Source: Streptomyces sp. I6 (GTDB lineage: Bacteria; Actinomycetota; Actinomycetes; Streptomycetales; Streptomycetaceae). Taken from it: DNA of 64,000 nucleotides. The stretch covers positions 4,410,501 through 4,474,500 of the forward strand of contig RHDP01000001.1 in NCBI GenBank assembly GCA_003725745.1. Direction: 5' to 3'. Below the pieces are notes generated by a model. It was given only the letters and a program-made list of their open reading frames with translations, was not told where the DNA came from and searched no databases. Positions 9,434 to 18,656 of the stretch are shown here, in pieces (position 1 is the first letter of the stretch; each line of letters begins with the position of its first letter). A program made the translations under genes and the position numbers.

Positions 9434-10701
9434 ATGGGGATACGGACGCGGCACACCGGGCGGCGCTACGGCAGGGTCACCGCCCTCGCCGCGGGGGCAG
9501 TCGCGACCGGGCTGCTGACGGCCGCCTGCTCGGGCACCGGCGACGGCCGGGCGGAGCCGCCGGCGAAGGACTGGGCCGAGCTGCGCGCCGAGGCACGCGG
9601 CCAGACGGTGAACCTGTTCATGTACGGCGGGGACGAGGGGGCCAACTCCTTCGTCGACGGCGAGGTCGCCCCGGCGGCGGAGAAGCTGGGCATCACCGTC
9701 CGGAGGGTCCCCGTGGCCGACACCCAGGACGCCGTGCAGAAGATCCTCGGCGATCAGCGGGCCGGCAAGGACGGCGGCGGCGCCGTGGACCTGGTGTGGG
9801 TCAACGGGGAGAACTTCCGCACGGGCAAGCAGGCGGACCTGTGGCTGTGCGGATACACCGGCCTGATGCCCAACCAGAAGTACCTGGACCGCTCCGACCC
9901 CACGCTCACGCACGACTTCGGCACGCCGGTCGACGACTGCGAGACCCCCTGGAACCGCGCCCGGTTCGCCTTCGTGTACGACTCGGCCAGAGTGCCCGAA
10001 CCTCCGCGCACCACGGCCGCCCTGATCGAGTGGATCAAGAAGAACCCCGGGCGCTTCACCTACCCCGCACCCCCGACTTCACCGGCTCGGCCTTCGTACG
10101 GCACCTGCTCACGGCCGGGGTGCCCGGCGCCGGGCCGGTCCCCGCGGAGTACGACGAGGACGCCTACGACGCCGTCGCCCCCGCACTCTGGAAGGAACTG
10201 AACGAGCTGAAGCCCGCCCTGTGGCGCCAGGGGACCACCCATCCCAAGGACCAACCGGCACTCGACGACCTGTTCGCCGACGGCGAGGTCGACATGACGA
10301 TGACCTACAACCCCGCGGGTGTCCCGGCACTCGTGGACAAGGGCCGGTTCCCGGCGACCACCCGGGTGTTCGTGCCCGAGGACGGCAGCCTCGGCAACAC
10401 CAGCTATCTCGCCGTGCCCGGGAACGCCGCCCACCGCGAGGCCGCACTCGTGCTGTCCGACCTGATGCTCTCGCCCGAGCTCCAGTACGCCAAGGCACGG
10501 CCCGGTGGCTGGGGCGCCTACCCGGTACTCGACCAGGACCGGCTGCCCGAGCAGTGGCGGCGCAAGTTCGCCTCGCTGACCGCTCCGGAGACGACGCTTC
10601 CCGCCGGGGAACTGTCCCGGAACACCCTGCCGGAGCTGAGCGGCGACTGGGTGGGCCCGCTCGACAAGGGCTGGAAGCGGGAAGTCGCCGCCGCCTCGTG
10701 A
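9434..10701 (+). CDS. ABC importer substrate-binding lipoprotein, YnjB-like (one frameshift)
   Basis: Lipoprotein with Arg-rich start, hydrophobic core and lipobox LTAAC (Cys32). The mature part (VNLFMYGGDEGANSFVDGEV, LVWVNGENFRTGKQADLW, then EVDMTMTYNPAGVPALVDKG) matches the YnjB type of extracellular solute-binding protein, distant from spermidine/thiamine binders. The frame breaks in the C run at 10070-10074 (TYPAP then DFTGSAFVRHLL); one added C gives 422 residues. ATG 9434 is preceded by AAGGAG. Its stop overlaps the permease start by four bases (GTGA), so it leads a translationally coupled transporter operon. Ligand unknown. Confidence 0.85.
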
Positions 10702-11567
10702 CCGTTCGTACGCCGCCGCGCCGGCGCGGGCTGCTGCTGGCCGCGCCCGCCCTCGCCGTCGTCGGCTTCGCCGCCGCCGCCCTGCTGCTCGCGGCCCGGG
10801 GCAGCCTCGCCGACGGTCTGGGCCGCGGCTGGAGCCTCTCCGCCTACGCCGACCTCCTCCGCGATCCCGCCCTCACCGGCTCCCTGCCGCTCAGCCTGGA
10901 GATCGCGGCGCTCAGCACCGCGGTATCGGCCGCGGCGGCCCTCGCCGTGGTCGGCGCGGTGAGCGGCTCCCGACGCGGCCGGGCCGCTCTCGATGCCGCC
11001 GCACGGGCCACGCTCGCGGTCCCGCACCTGCTCGCCGCCGCCGCGTTCGGTCTGCTCCTCTCCGGAGCGGGGCTCCTCTCCCGGCTCGCCCGCGCCGCCG
11101 GGTGGACCGACGGGCCCGCCGACTTCCCCGCCCTGGTCGGCGGCCCCGGCCACGCCGCCGTCCTGCTCACCTACGTATGGAAGGAAGCTCCCTTCGTCAC
11201 GGTGATGCTGCTGGCCGCCTACACGCCGGCCGTACGCGATCTCGAAACCGCGGCGCGCACCCTCGGCGCCGGACGGCTGCGCCGGCTCAGGTACGTCACG
11301 CTGCCGCTGCTCGCCCCGGCGCTCACCGAGGCGTGCCTGCTGGTCTTCGCGTTCACCTTCGCGGCGTACGAGATCCCCGCGCTGCTGGGCGCCACCGCAC
11401 CGCGCGCCCTGCCGGTGGAGGCCGTCGGCCTCTACCGGTCGGTGGAACTCGCCGACCGGCCGGGCGCCCTCGCCCTCGCGGTCGTGATCGGCCTGGTGAT
11501 CGCCCTCGCGGCGACCGCCGCCGCCGTCGTCTCCCGCCGGCTGCTGCGCGCGAGGACCGGCCCGTGA
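10698..11567 (+). CDS. ABC transporter permease, first YnjC-like half
   Basis: 289-residue inner-membrane permease with six likely transmembrane segments and the EAA loop DLETAARTLGAGRLRRLRYV before TLPLLAPALTEACLL. It lines up with the N-terminal half of the fused two-domain YnjC permease; here the two halves are separate genes. Start GTG 10698 overlaps the binding-protein stop and its own stop overlaps the next GTG (11564), both by four bases. Confidence 0.85.
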   Translation: MTVRTPPRRRGLLLAAPALAVVGFAAAALLLAARGSLADGLGRGWSLSAYADLLRDPALTGSLPLSLEIAALSTAVSAAAALAVVGAVSGSRRGRAALDAAARATLAVPHLLAAAAFGLLLSGAGLLSRLARAAGWTDGPADFPALVGGPGHAAVLLTYVWKEAPFVTVMLLAAYTPAVRDLETAARTLGAGRLRRLRYVTLPLLAPALTEACLLVFAFTFAAYEIPALLGATAPRALPVEAVGLYRSVELADRPGALALAVVIGLVIALAATAAAVVSRRLLRARTGP

Positions 11568-12582
11568 GGCGGGCACTGCGCCTCACGGGCGTCGCGCTGC
11601 TCGCCGTCTGGGTCGCGGCCCCCTGCTGCCGCTGCTGGTCTGGGCCTTCACCGGAAGGTGGGTGTACCCGGCGCTGGTGCCCCAGGAACTCTCGGCCCGC
11701 GCCTGGACCCGGGCCGCCGACCCGCACCAGCAGGTGATCGCCGCGACGGGCACCTCACTGGGGCTCGCCCTGGCCACCGCCCTGGCCGCCACCGCTCTCG
11801 GGGCCCTGGCGGCGCGGGGCCTGGTCCTGTACCGGCCGCCGGCCGCCGGGCTGATCCGCCTGGTGCTTCTCGCTCCCGTCCTGGTACCGCCGTTCGCCCT
11901 GGCCGTCGGTGTCCAGGAGGTCTTCGTACGGGCCGGGCTCGCCGACCAGCCGACCGGGGTCGCGCTCGTCCACCTGGTCCCCGCCCTGCCGTACACGGTG
12001 CTCGTCCTGATCGGCGGCTACGCCGGCTACGACCTCCGGATGGAGCAGACGGCGCGCACCCTGGGGGCTTCGCGGTACGCGGTGCTCCGGCACGTGACCC
12101 TGCCCGCCCTCGCTCCGGCCCTGCTGGCCGCGGCGACACTGGCCTTCCTGGTGTCGTGGAGCGAGTACCTCATGACGGTGCTGGTCGGCGGCGGGGTGGT
12201 CACCACACTGCCGCTGCTGCTGTTCGCCACCGCCGCCGGCAGCGGCAACCAGGCACTCACCGCCGTCCTGGGCATCCTCACCTTCGTCCCGCCGGTCGTG
12301 CTGTTCGGCGCGACCGCGGCGATCATGCGGCGCCACCGGGCGGTCTGGGCCGAAGCCGATCCAGCGGCCGCCGTCCCCGGTTCCGGTCCTGGTTCCGGTT
12401 CCTGCTCTGGTTCCGGTTCCGGTTCCGGTTCCGGTTCCTCCGCAACGGTTCGCGGACGGAGTCCCTCCGCCACCACTCCCGGCCCCCGCCCTTCGAGCGC
12501 TGCTCCCGGTTCCGGTTCCGGTTCCTCCGAAGCCGTTCCCGACCCCAGTCCCTCCGCCACCACCCCCGGAATCGACCGCTGA
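11564..12582 (+). CDS. ABC transporter permease, second YnjC-like half (one frameshift)
   Basis: Second membrane subunit, 339 residues when one C is added to the run at 11619-11623 (VWVAAP then LLPLLVWAF). The EAA loop is MEQTARTLGASRYAVLRHV before TLPALAPALLAAATLAFLVS. The last 75 residues are unusual: a Gly-Ser dipeptide stretch and a related second block, written in DNA as GGTTCC repeats at about 12370-12440 and 12505-12530. This tail lies beyond the last membrane segment, is probably disordered, and is not a known part of the family. Confidence 0.82.
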
Positions 12583-12587
12583 CCGCC

Positions 12588-13645
12588 ATGAGTACCTCGT
12601 CCTCCGCCTCCTTCCCCGGCCTGCGACTGGAAAGGATCACCGTCACCTATCCCGGGCACCGTTCGCCCGTCCTGGACGGCCTCGACCTCGAGGTCGCCGA
12701 CGGGCGGCTGCTGGCTCTGCTCGGTCCTTCCGGATGCGGCAAGACCACCACCGTGCAGGTCGCCTCCGGCCTCCTCACACCGACCGGCGGGGCCGTCCAT
12801 CTCCGCGGCACCGATGTCACCCGGACCCCACCGGAACACCGAGGCGCCGCAGTGGTCTTCCAGCAGCCCATGCTCCTGCCGCACCGCACGGCGCTGGACA
12901 ATGTGGCCTTTCCGGCCCGCATCCGCGGCCGGCCCCGCCGGGCCGCCCGTACGAGCGCCCTCGAACACCTGCGGCGCGTCGGCCTGGACGCACTCGCCGA
13001 CCGCTATCCCCGCCAGCTCTCGGGAGGGCAGGCCCAGCGCGTCGCCCTCGCCCGAGCCCTGGCCGCCGAACCGGCCGTGCTCCTTCTCGACGAACCGTTC
13101 AGCGCCCTCGACCCCGGCCTGCGGCACACCATGCGCGACCTGCTCGCTTCGGTCCAGCGGGAGTTGGCGGTGACCACCGTCCTGGTCACCCACGACCAGT
13201 CGGAGGCGGCCGCGGTCGCCGACAGCGTCGCCCTGCTCGACCACGGCAGGCTCCTGCAGCAGGCACGGCCCGCGGACCTCTACGCCCAGCCGGCCTCCCT
13301 GGCCGTGGCCCGCTTCCTCGGCTGTGCCACGGCGCTGCCCGGCAGTGTCACCCCGCACGGACGGTTCGCCTGCTCGCTGGGGGAACTGGAGCTGCCCGGC
13401 GCGGTCACCCACCGGGGCACCGGACACCTGGTGATCCGTCCCGAAGCCGTCCGGCTGGGCACCGGCCCGGACACCGTGCCCGCCGTGGTGCGCGGCGTAC
13501 GCCCGGAAGGCCCGTTCACGGCTCTCGTCGCCGACACCGCCGCCGGGCCCGTCCACGCACTTCTGCCGCCGGGCCCCCGCCCGCCGCATCGGAGCACGTC
13601 CGGCTGCACCTGCCCGTCGTGCACCGCTGGGTCGTCGCCGGCTGA
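12588..13645 (+). CDS. ABC transporter ATPase, YnjD-like (one frameshift)
   Basis: Cytosolic ATPase of the spermidine/iron type. Walker A GPSGCGKTT at residues 46-54, Q-loop VVFQQPMLLPH, signature LSGGQAQRVALARAL, Walker B VLLLDEPFSALD and switch His in LVTHDQSEA are all intact, followed by a TOBE-like C-terminal domain. The frame breaks in the C run at 13574-13578; one added C gives the end PAASEHVRLHLPVVHRWVVA and 352 residues. It starts five bases after the permease stop and completes the binding protein-permease-permease-ATPase operon. Confidence 0.87.
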
Positions 13646-13772
13646 CCCTCCCCACGGGGCGCGCGGCACGGCCGTGGCACGGCAACGATCCCGCCGCGGT
13701 CGCCGCGGTCGCCGCGGTCGTCGCGTCATCCTCTCCGAACCGTTCTCCCCGAACCGTAGTCCCCGAACCGAC

Positions 13773-14081
13773 TCAACGGGCGGGACCGCCCGGGCCGGGG
13801 TGGGCGATGCGTTGGGCGTAGCGCCGCAAGCGGACCGACGGGAGGGAGACGGGGGTGCGCCGCGGGGTGCGCCGCAGGGACGCCTTGATCAGGTGAAGCA
13901 GTTGCAAGCTGCCGCTGCACGCCCAGCAGCGGGCGACGTGAGCGGCCACTTCCGCCCGGCGCGCACCCGTGAGCTCGCCGTCGGCGTATGCCTCGACATC
14001 GCCGCGCAACCGGAGATGGCGTAGCTTCTCCCGGCACTCGGCCCACATCTGCTCGGGTCCGGGGGCGCGCCGCTTCCTCAT
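13773..14081 (-). CDS. Zinc-binding anti-sigma-like protein (zf-HC2)
   Basis: 102-residue soluble protein. Its middle, DVEAYADGELTGARRAEVAA followed by HVARCWAC, is the zf-HC2/ZAS fold with the H-x3-C-x2-C zinc ligands. It lacks a transmembrane segment and is basic at both ends. It is divergent from an ECF sigma gene that has its own linked ZAS partner, so it may be a second regulator of the same sigma factor or an orphan adaptor. Start ATG 14081 was taken because the conserved zinc domain follows at normal distance. Role is inference. Confidence 0.65.
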   Translation of the reverse strand: MRKRRAPGPEQMWAECREKLRHLRLRGDVEAYADGELTGARRAEVAAHVARCWACSGSLQLLHLIKASLRRTPRRTPVSLPSVRLRRYAQRIAHPGPGGPAR

Positions 14082-14245
14082 GGGGCGGGAACCCGGTCGG
14101 CGGGGCGGGTCATTCCACCGCCGACAGCGCGTCCGTGCGAGCCTCCCGTCCCGCGTCCCCCGTCCCGCGTCCCCCGTCCGTGCGAGCCTTGCGTCCCGCA
14201 CGCGTAAGCGAACGGAAGCAGACGACGGCGGATGAGCGCGAGGGA

Positions 14246-14845
14246 ATGCTCGCCACCGGACGGGGGTTCCCGTCGTGTGGAAGACGAAGTGACAGCGGCG
14301 CCGGACCCGGCCGACGCACGGGGAGGGCGTTCGCCACCCATGTGCTGCCCGAGGTGGAAGTGCTGCTGAGGGTGGCGACGACCCTGACCGCACAGCCCGC
14401 CGACGCCGAGGACCTGGTGCAGGAGACCCTGCTGCGCGCCTACCGGTCCGTCGACCGCTTCGACGGCAGGCACCCCCGTGCCTGGCTGCTGACGATCATG
14501 CGCAGGGCCGAGATCAACCGGCATCGGCGCCGCCGCCCGAACTTGCTCGACGATCCGGACGCCGACCTGGACCGTCTCAGCTCGACGGGCTCGGCCGGCT
14601 CCGCGGAGGAGGTGGTCGTCGGCGAGGCCTTCGACGAGGTGGTGGACTCCGCACTGTCGGGCCTGCCGGACAAGCACCGGCAGGTGGTGCAGCTGGTCGA
14701 CATCGACGGCCTCACCTATGCCGAGGCCGCCCATCTGCTGGACGTGCCCGAGGGCACGGTGATGAGCCGCCTGCACCGGGCGCGCAAACGGATACGAGCC
14801 CGCTTGGTGGCGGCCGGACTGGCACCGAAGCGAGGTGTGATGTGA
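14246..14845 (+). CDS. ECF-family RNA polymerase sigma factor
   Basis: Sigma-70 region 2 (ADAEDLVQETLLRAYRSVDR, FDGRHPRAWLLTIMRR) and region 4.2 (LPDKHRQVVQLVDIDGLTYA, then GTVMSRLHRARKRIRARL) are complete. The N-terminus is uncertain: ATG 14246 is in frame but gives an unconserved Gly/Arg-rich lead, while GTG 14289, preceded by GGAAG, gives VTAAPDPADARG and needs one G in the run at 14321-14327 to join GAFATHVLPEVEVLL (185 residues). The second fits the single-base-loss pattern here and the usual length. The stop overlaps the start of a zf-HC2 anti-sigma gene by four bases, as in ZAS-controlled sigma operons. Confidence 0.85.
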   Translation: MLATGRGFPSCGRRSDSGAGPGRRTGRAFATHVLPEVEVLLRVATTLTAQPADAEDLVQETLLRAYRSVDRFDGRHPRAWLLTIMRRAEINRHRRRRPNLLDDPDADLDRLSSTGSAGSAEEVVVGEAFDEVVDSALSGLPDKHRQVVQLVDIDGLTYAEAAHLLDVPEGTVMSRLHRARKRIRARLVAAGLAPKRGVM

Positions 14846-15165
14846 AGAAGCGTTCATGGTGGCGACGGTCCGCGGGCGAGCGCAGGATGAACTGTCTGCA
14901 GGTCGCGCGGCTGCTCCAGTCCTACCTCGACGGGGAGACGGACGAGGTCACCGCGCGCCGGGTCGCGGCGCATCTTGAGGACTGCCGCCGCTGCGGCCTT
15001 GAGGCATCGGTGTACGAGGAGATCCGCGGCGCTCTCTCCCGCAGGGGGACGCCCGACGCCGAAGCGGTCGCGCGGCTGCGCATCTTCGGTGAAGCGCTGC
15101 TGAGCGACCCGCCGGCCGCTGACGATGGCGGGGACCGCGGGGCGTCGCCGTCGGCGGGCGCCTGA
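14842..15165 (+). CDS. Zinc-binding anti-sigma factor (zf-HC2) partner of the ECF sigma
   Basis: 107 residues, translationally coupled to the sigma gene through GTGA. MNCLQVARLLQSYLDGETDE followed by HLEDCRRC carries the upstream Cys and the H-x3-C-x2-C zinc ligands of ZAS anti-sigma factors. No membrane segment follows, so it is probably a soluble, possibly redox-responsive anti-sigma. The acidic glycine-rich tail is not conserved. Signal unknown. Confidence 0.8.
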   Translation: MKKRSWWRRSAGERRMNCLQVARLLQSYLDGETDEVTARRVAAHLEDCRRCGLEASVYEEIRGALSRRGTPDAEAVARLRIFGEALLSDPPAADDGGDRGASPSAGA

Positions 15166-15447
15166 CGGCCACCGCGCCCTTTCCCTTGCGGGCGCTCGGT
15201 GCGGGCACTCCCCGGTGGGCGTCTGACGGCGGGCGCTTGACGACGGTGCCCGACGCCCGGTGGCGCCTCGGGCGACCGGTCGGCTGGGCGACCGGGCGAC
15301 CGGGCGACGGGTCGGCCCGGCGGGGCCCTGTGCCCCGGCACCGCGGCCTTGTGCCCCGGCACCCCGTGGCCCTGTGTCCCGGCGGCCCGGCGCCCCGGTG
15401 GGCGAAGGCGGTCCGCGAACGGACGGCCGGTGCGGATGCCGAGCAGG

Positions 15448-16569
15448 TCACCCGCCGGCCGCGAGTCCGGTCTTCGCCCCCGCCCCGCACAGCGGCACCA
15501 CGGCCGTCCGGTCTCCCAGGCCGTGCGCCCGGACGGCCGCCCAGCAGGCCGCGCCGGTGGGCTCGACGAACAGTCCGCGTGCGGCGAGGTCGAGTTGGGC
15601 GGCGCGGATCTGGTCGTCCGTCACGGTGAGGAAGGTGCCGCCGGAGGCCCGTACGGCGGACAGGATCTGACGGGCCCGGGGCGGGCGGGTGATGGCGATG
15701 CCCTCGGCCAGGGTGGGCGCGGTTGCCGGCGGGGTGATGTCCTCCCGTCCGGCTCGGAACGCGGCGGCCAGCGGGGCGACCGCCGCCGCCTGCACGGCGA
15801 TCATGGCGGGACGCTGGGCGATCAGGCCGTGTGCGTGCAGTTCCCCGACGGCCAGCTGGGCGCCGAGCAGCAGGGTGCCGTTGCCGGCCGGCAGGACCAG
15901 GACGTCGGGCAGCCGGCCGCCGAGGTCCTCCCACACCTCGTACACATAGGTCTTCGTGCCGTGCAGGAAGTACGGGTTGTGGACGTGCGAGGCGTAGAAG
16001 GAGCCGTCCTCGTCCGCGGCCGCGTGCGCCCTGCGGGCGGCCGCCTCGCGGTCCCCGGGCACCAGCTCCGGCCGGGCGCCGTGGGCGGCGATCTGCTCGA
16101 CCTTCTTCGGGGAGGTCGCTTCCGGGACGTACACGGTGCAGTCGAGGCCGGCACGGGCGCAGTACGCGGCGATCGAGGTGCCGGCGTTGCCGCTGCTGTC
16201 GGCGATCACCCGGCGCGGCCTCAGGCGCCGCGCGAGTTCGGCGAGCATCACCGCACCGCGGTCCTTGAAGGACAGGGTCGGCATCAGGAAGTCGAGCTTG
16301 GCGGTGAGGGTGGCGGTGAGCGGCACGAGTGGAGTCCGTCCCTCGCCGAGGGAGACGGCCCCGGGGCCGCCGCCCGTCGCCCCGGTAGCGGAGAGCGGCA
16401 GCGCCTCCTCGTACCGCCACAGTGAACCTGCCCTCCCGGCCAGGGAGTTGCGGGACACCGGGCCGGCGGTGAAGTCGAGGTCCCAGGGGCCGTGGCAGCG
16501 GGGGCAGCACCAGGCGAGGGACTCGACCGGGGAGCGCACGCCGCACACGGCGCACCGATAGTCCGTCAT
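15448..16569 (-). CDS. Threonine synthase-like PLP-dependent enzyme
   Basis: Fold-type II PLP enzyme of 373 residues. The N-terminus carries a CAVCG...CCPRC zinc ribbon as in archaeal-type threonine synthases. The PLP lysine is in LSFKDRGA, the phosphate-binding loop is SSGNAGTS, and the glycine-rich PAGNGTLLLG lies downstream. The expected role is conversion of O-phosphohomoserine to threonine, but related enzymes use other substrates and there are no other threonine genes nearby. ATG at 16569 begins directly with the zinc ribbon. The 280 bp after its stop hold only short G/C repeats. Confidence 0.82.
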   Translation of the reverse strand: MTDYRCAVCGVRSPVESLAWCCPRCHGPWDLDFTAGPVSRNSLAGRAGSLWRYEEALPLSATGATGGGPGAVSLGEGRTPLVPLTATLTAKLDFLMPTLSFKDRGAVMLAELARRLRPRRVIADSSGNAGTSIAAYCARAGLDCTVYVPEATSPKKVEQIAAHGARPELVPGDREAAARRAHAAADEDGSFYASHVHNPYFLHGTKTYVYEVWEDLGGRLPDVLVLPAGNGTLLLGAQLAVGELHAHGLIAQRPAMIAVQAAAVAPLAAAFRAGREDITPPATAPTLAEGIAITRPPRARQILSAVRASGGTFLTVTDDQIRAAQLDLAARGLFVEPTGAACWAAVRAHGLGDRTAVVPLCGAGAKTGLAAGG

Positions 16570-16774
16570 GTGATCCAGGATGGCACCAGGATGGCAGTCG
16601 TGTGACCGGCCTGTGACGGTCGTACGCGCACTCTTGTGGGATTCCTATGGATCAGCCAACCTTTCGGGACGGCAGTGGTACGGCGAGAGGCGCGGCCACC
16701 CACCGCATCGCGATTGTCATGCCCCTGCCGCATTCCCCCACGGCAGCGCACCACTGATGAGGAGGATCCCTCAC

Positions 16775-18349
16775 ATGTTCGTGATGCGTCACTCGCGGCG
16801 AAGACTGTCCGCGGCCAGCGCGACAGCCGTCGCCGCACTCGCACTCGGTACCGTCTCCGCACTCCCCGCCACCGCCGCAGAGCCCGCGCCGGTGGGCGTG
16901 ATCGAGAACGTGGGCGCCCCCGGCGCCATCGCCGGCAGCTACATCGTCACCCTCGACGAGTCGGCCGCCGACGCCGGCTCCAAGGCGGGCAAGGCCCTCG
17001 CCGCCCAGTACGGCGCCAAGATCAAGAGGACCTACCGCGCCGCCCTCAACGGATACGCCGTCGAGCTCTCCGAGGCCCAGGCCAGGAAGTTCGCCGCGGA
17101 CCCCGCCGTCGAATCCGTCGTGCAGAACCGGGTGTTCACCATCTCCGGTACCCAGCCCAACCCGCCCTCCTGGGGCCTGGACCGCATCGACCAGCGCGCG
17201 CTGCCGCTCAACCAGAGCTACACCTACCCCGACTCGGCGGGTGACGGTGTCACCGCGTACATCATCGACACCGGAGTGCGTATCACCCACTCCGACTTCG
17301 GCGGCCGAGCCTCGTACGGCTACGACGCCGTCGACAACGACAACACGGCGCAGGACGGCAACGGCCACGGCACGCACGTCGCCGCCACGGTCGCCGGCGG
17401 CTCCTACGGCGTGGCGAAGAAGGCGAAGGTCGTCGGCGTCCGGGTGCTCAACAACTCCGGTTCCGGCACCACCGCCCAGGTCGTCGCGGGTATCGACTGG
17501 GTGACGCAGAACGCGGTCAAGCCGGCCGTCGCCAACATGAGCCTGGGCGGCGGAGCGGACACGGCGCTCGACACCGCGGTCCGCAACTCGATCGCGTCCG
17601 GCATCACCTACGCCGTCGCGGCGGGCAACAGCAACGCGAACGCCTCCAACTACTCGCCCGCGCGGGTGTCCGAGGCCATCACCGTCGGCTCCACCACCAG
17701 CTCGGACGCCCGCTCCAGCTTCTCCAACTACGGCAGCGTGCTGGACCTGTTCGCTCCGGGATCCTCCATCACCTCGGCCTGGCACACCGGCGACAGTGCG
17801 ACCAACACCATCTCCGGCACCTCGATGGCAGCCCCGCACGTCGCCGGTGCCGCCGCGCTCCACCTGGCGGACAACCCCGCCGCCACACCGGCGCAGGTGT
17901 CCTCGGCCCTGACCGCCTCGGCGACCCCGAACGTGGTCGGCAGCCCCGGCTCCGGATCGCCCAACCGGCTGCTGTACGTCGGCACGGGCTCCACCCCGCC
18001 CCCCGGACCGAGGTTCGAGAACACCGCCGACTACGCCATCAACGACCACTCCACCGTGGAGTCGCCCGTCACCGTCAGCGGCGTCGCGGGCAACGCACCC
18101 GCCGCACTCCAGGTGCCGGTCAACATCGTGCACACCTACATCGGTGACCTCCAGGTCCAGCTCATCGCCCCGGACGGCAGCGCCTACACGCTGAAGTCGT
18201 ACGGCACCGGCGGCAGCAGCGACAACATCAACACCACCTACACCGTGAACGCGTCCTCGGAGGCCGCGAACGGCACCTGGAAGCTGCGGGTGAGCGACAA
18301 CGCCACATGGGACACCGGCAAGATCGACTCCTGGGCCCTGCAGTTCTGA
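16775..18349 (+). CDS. Secreted subtilisin-like serine protease (S8) with P-domain
   Basis: 524-residue exported protease. A typical Sec signal ([20 protein letters not shown], then AALPATAA-like cleavage near residue 35) precedes an inhibitor I9 propeptide ([10 protein letters not shown] to about 122). The S8 domain has the catalytic triad D165 (YIIDTG), H198 (GHGTH) and S350 ([11 protein letters not shown]), plus the oxyanion Asn in AAGNSNAN, close to aqualysin/proteinase K types. A C-terminal proprotein-convertase P-domain follows from about residue 395 ([14 protein letters not shown]). ATG 16775 has AGGAGG about 10 bases upstream. A terminator hairpin lies about 55 bp after the stop. Confidence 0.95.
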   Translation: MFVMRHSRRRLSAASATAVAALALGTVSALPATAAEPAPVGVIENVGAPGAIAGSYIVTLDESAADAGSKAGKALAAQYGAKIKRTYRAALNGYAVELSEAQARKFAADPAVESVVQNRVFTISGTQPNPPSWGLDRIDQRALPLNQSYTYPDSAGDGVTAYIIDTGVRITHSDFGGRASYGYDAVDNDNTAQDGNGHGTHVAATVAGGSYGVAKKAKVVGVRVLNNSGSGTTAQVVAGIDWVTQNAVKPAVANMSLGGGADTALDTAVRNSIASGITYAVAAGNSNANASNYSPARVSEAITVGSTTSSDARSSFSNYGSVLDLFAPGSSITSAWHTGDSATNTISGTSMAAPHVAGAAALHLADNPAATPAQVSSALTASATPNVVGSPGSGSPNRLLYVGTGSTPPPGPRFENTADYAINDHSTVESPVTVSGVAGNAPAALQVPVNIVHTYIGDLQVQLIAPDGSAYTLKSYGTGGSSDNINTTYTVNASSEAANGTWKLRVSDNATWDTGKIDSWALQF

Positions 18350-18402
18350 CCCCCGGACAGCCGGACCGTGCCGGGTCCGGTGCCTGACCCGGAGTCGAGT
18401 CG

Positions 18403-18431
18403 AGGGGCGGCCGCGCCGAGCGGCCGCCCCT
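18403..18431 (+). terminator. Terminator after the subtilase gene
   Basis: Perfect 12-bp stem AGGGGCGGCCGC / GCGGCCGCCCCT with loop GCCGA, followed by TT only. Suited to intrinsic termination in high-GC actinomycetes, which often lack a long U tract. Confidence 0.7.
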
Positions 18432-18540
18432 TCCGTGTATTCCGGTTGTCCGTGGCCGCCGCCGTGGCCTTATGATCCGCTGACCCGCGCAGATGTTCGC
18501 ACGATCATCGCGTTGGCACGATGTTCGCGTTGCCGCGGCT

Positions 18541-18600
18541 TCGCGTTGACAGGCCTCGCGTTGACAGGCCTCGCGTTGACGGGCCTCGCGTTGACGGGGC
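18541..18600 (+). repeat. Four tandem 15-bp repeats with TTGACA-like cores
   Basis: Four direct copies of TCGCGTTGACAGGCC with a few changes (copies 3 and 4 have TTGACG). Each holds a -35-like TTGACA/G, spaced exactly 15 bp apart, ending 57 bp before the start of the next gene. Confidence 0.75.
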
Positions 18601-18656
18601 TTCGCGTCGGCGTGACCCCCCGCGTAGGCACGATCTTCCCAAGGAGAACCGCACCC

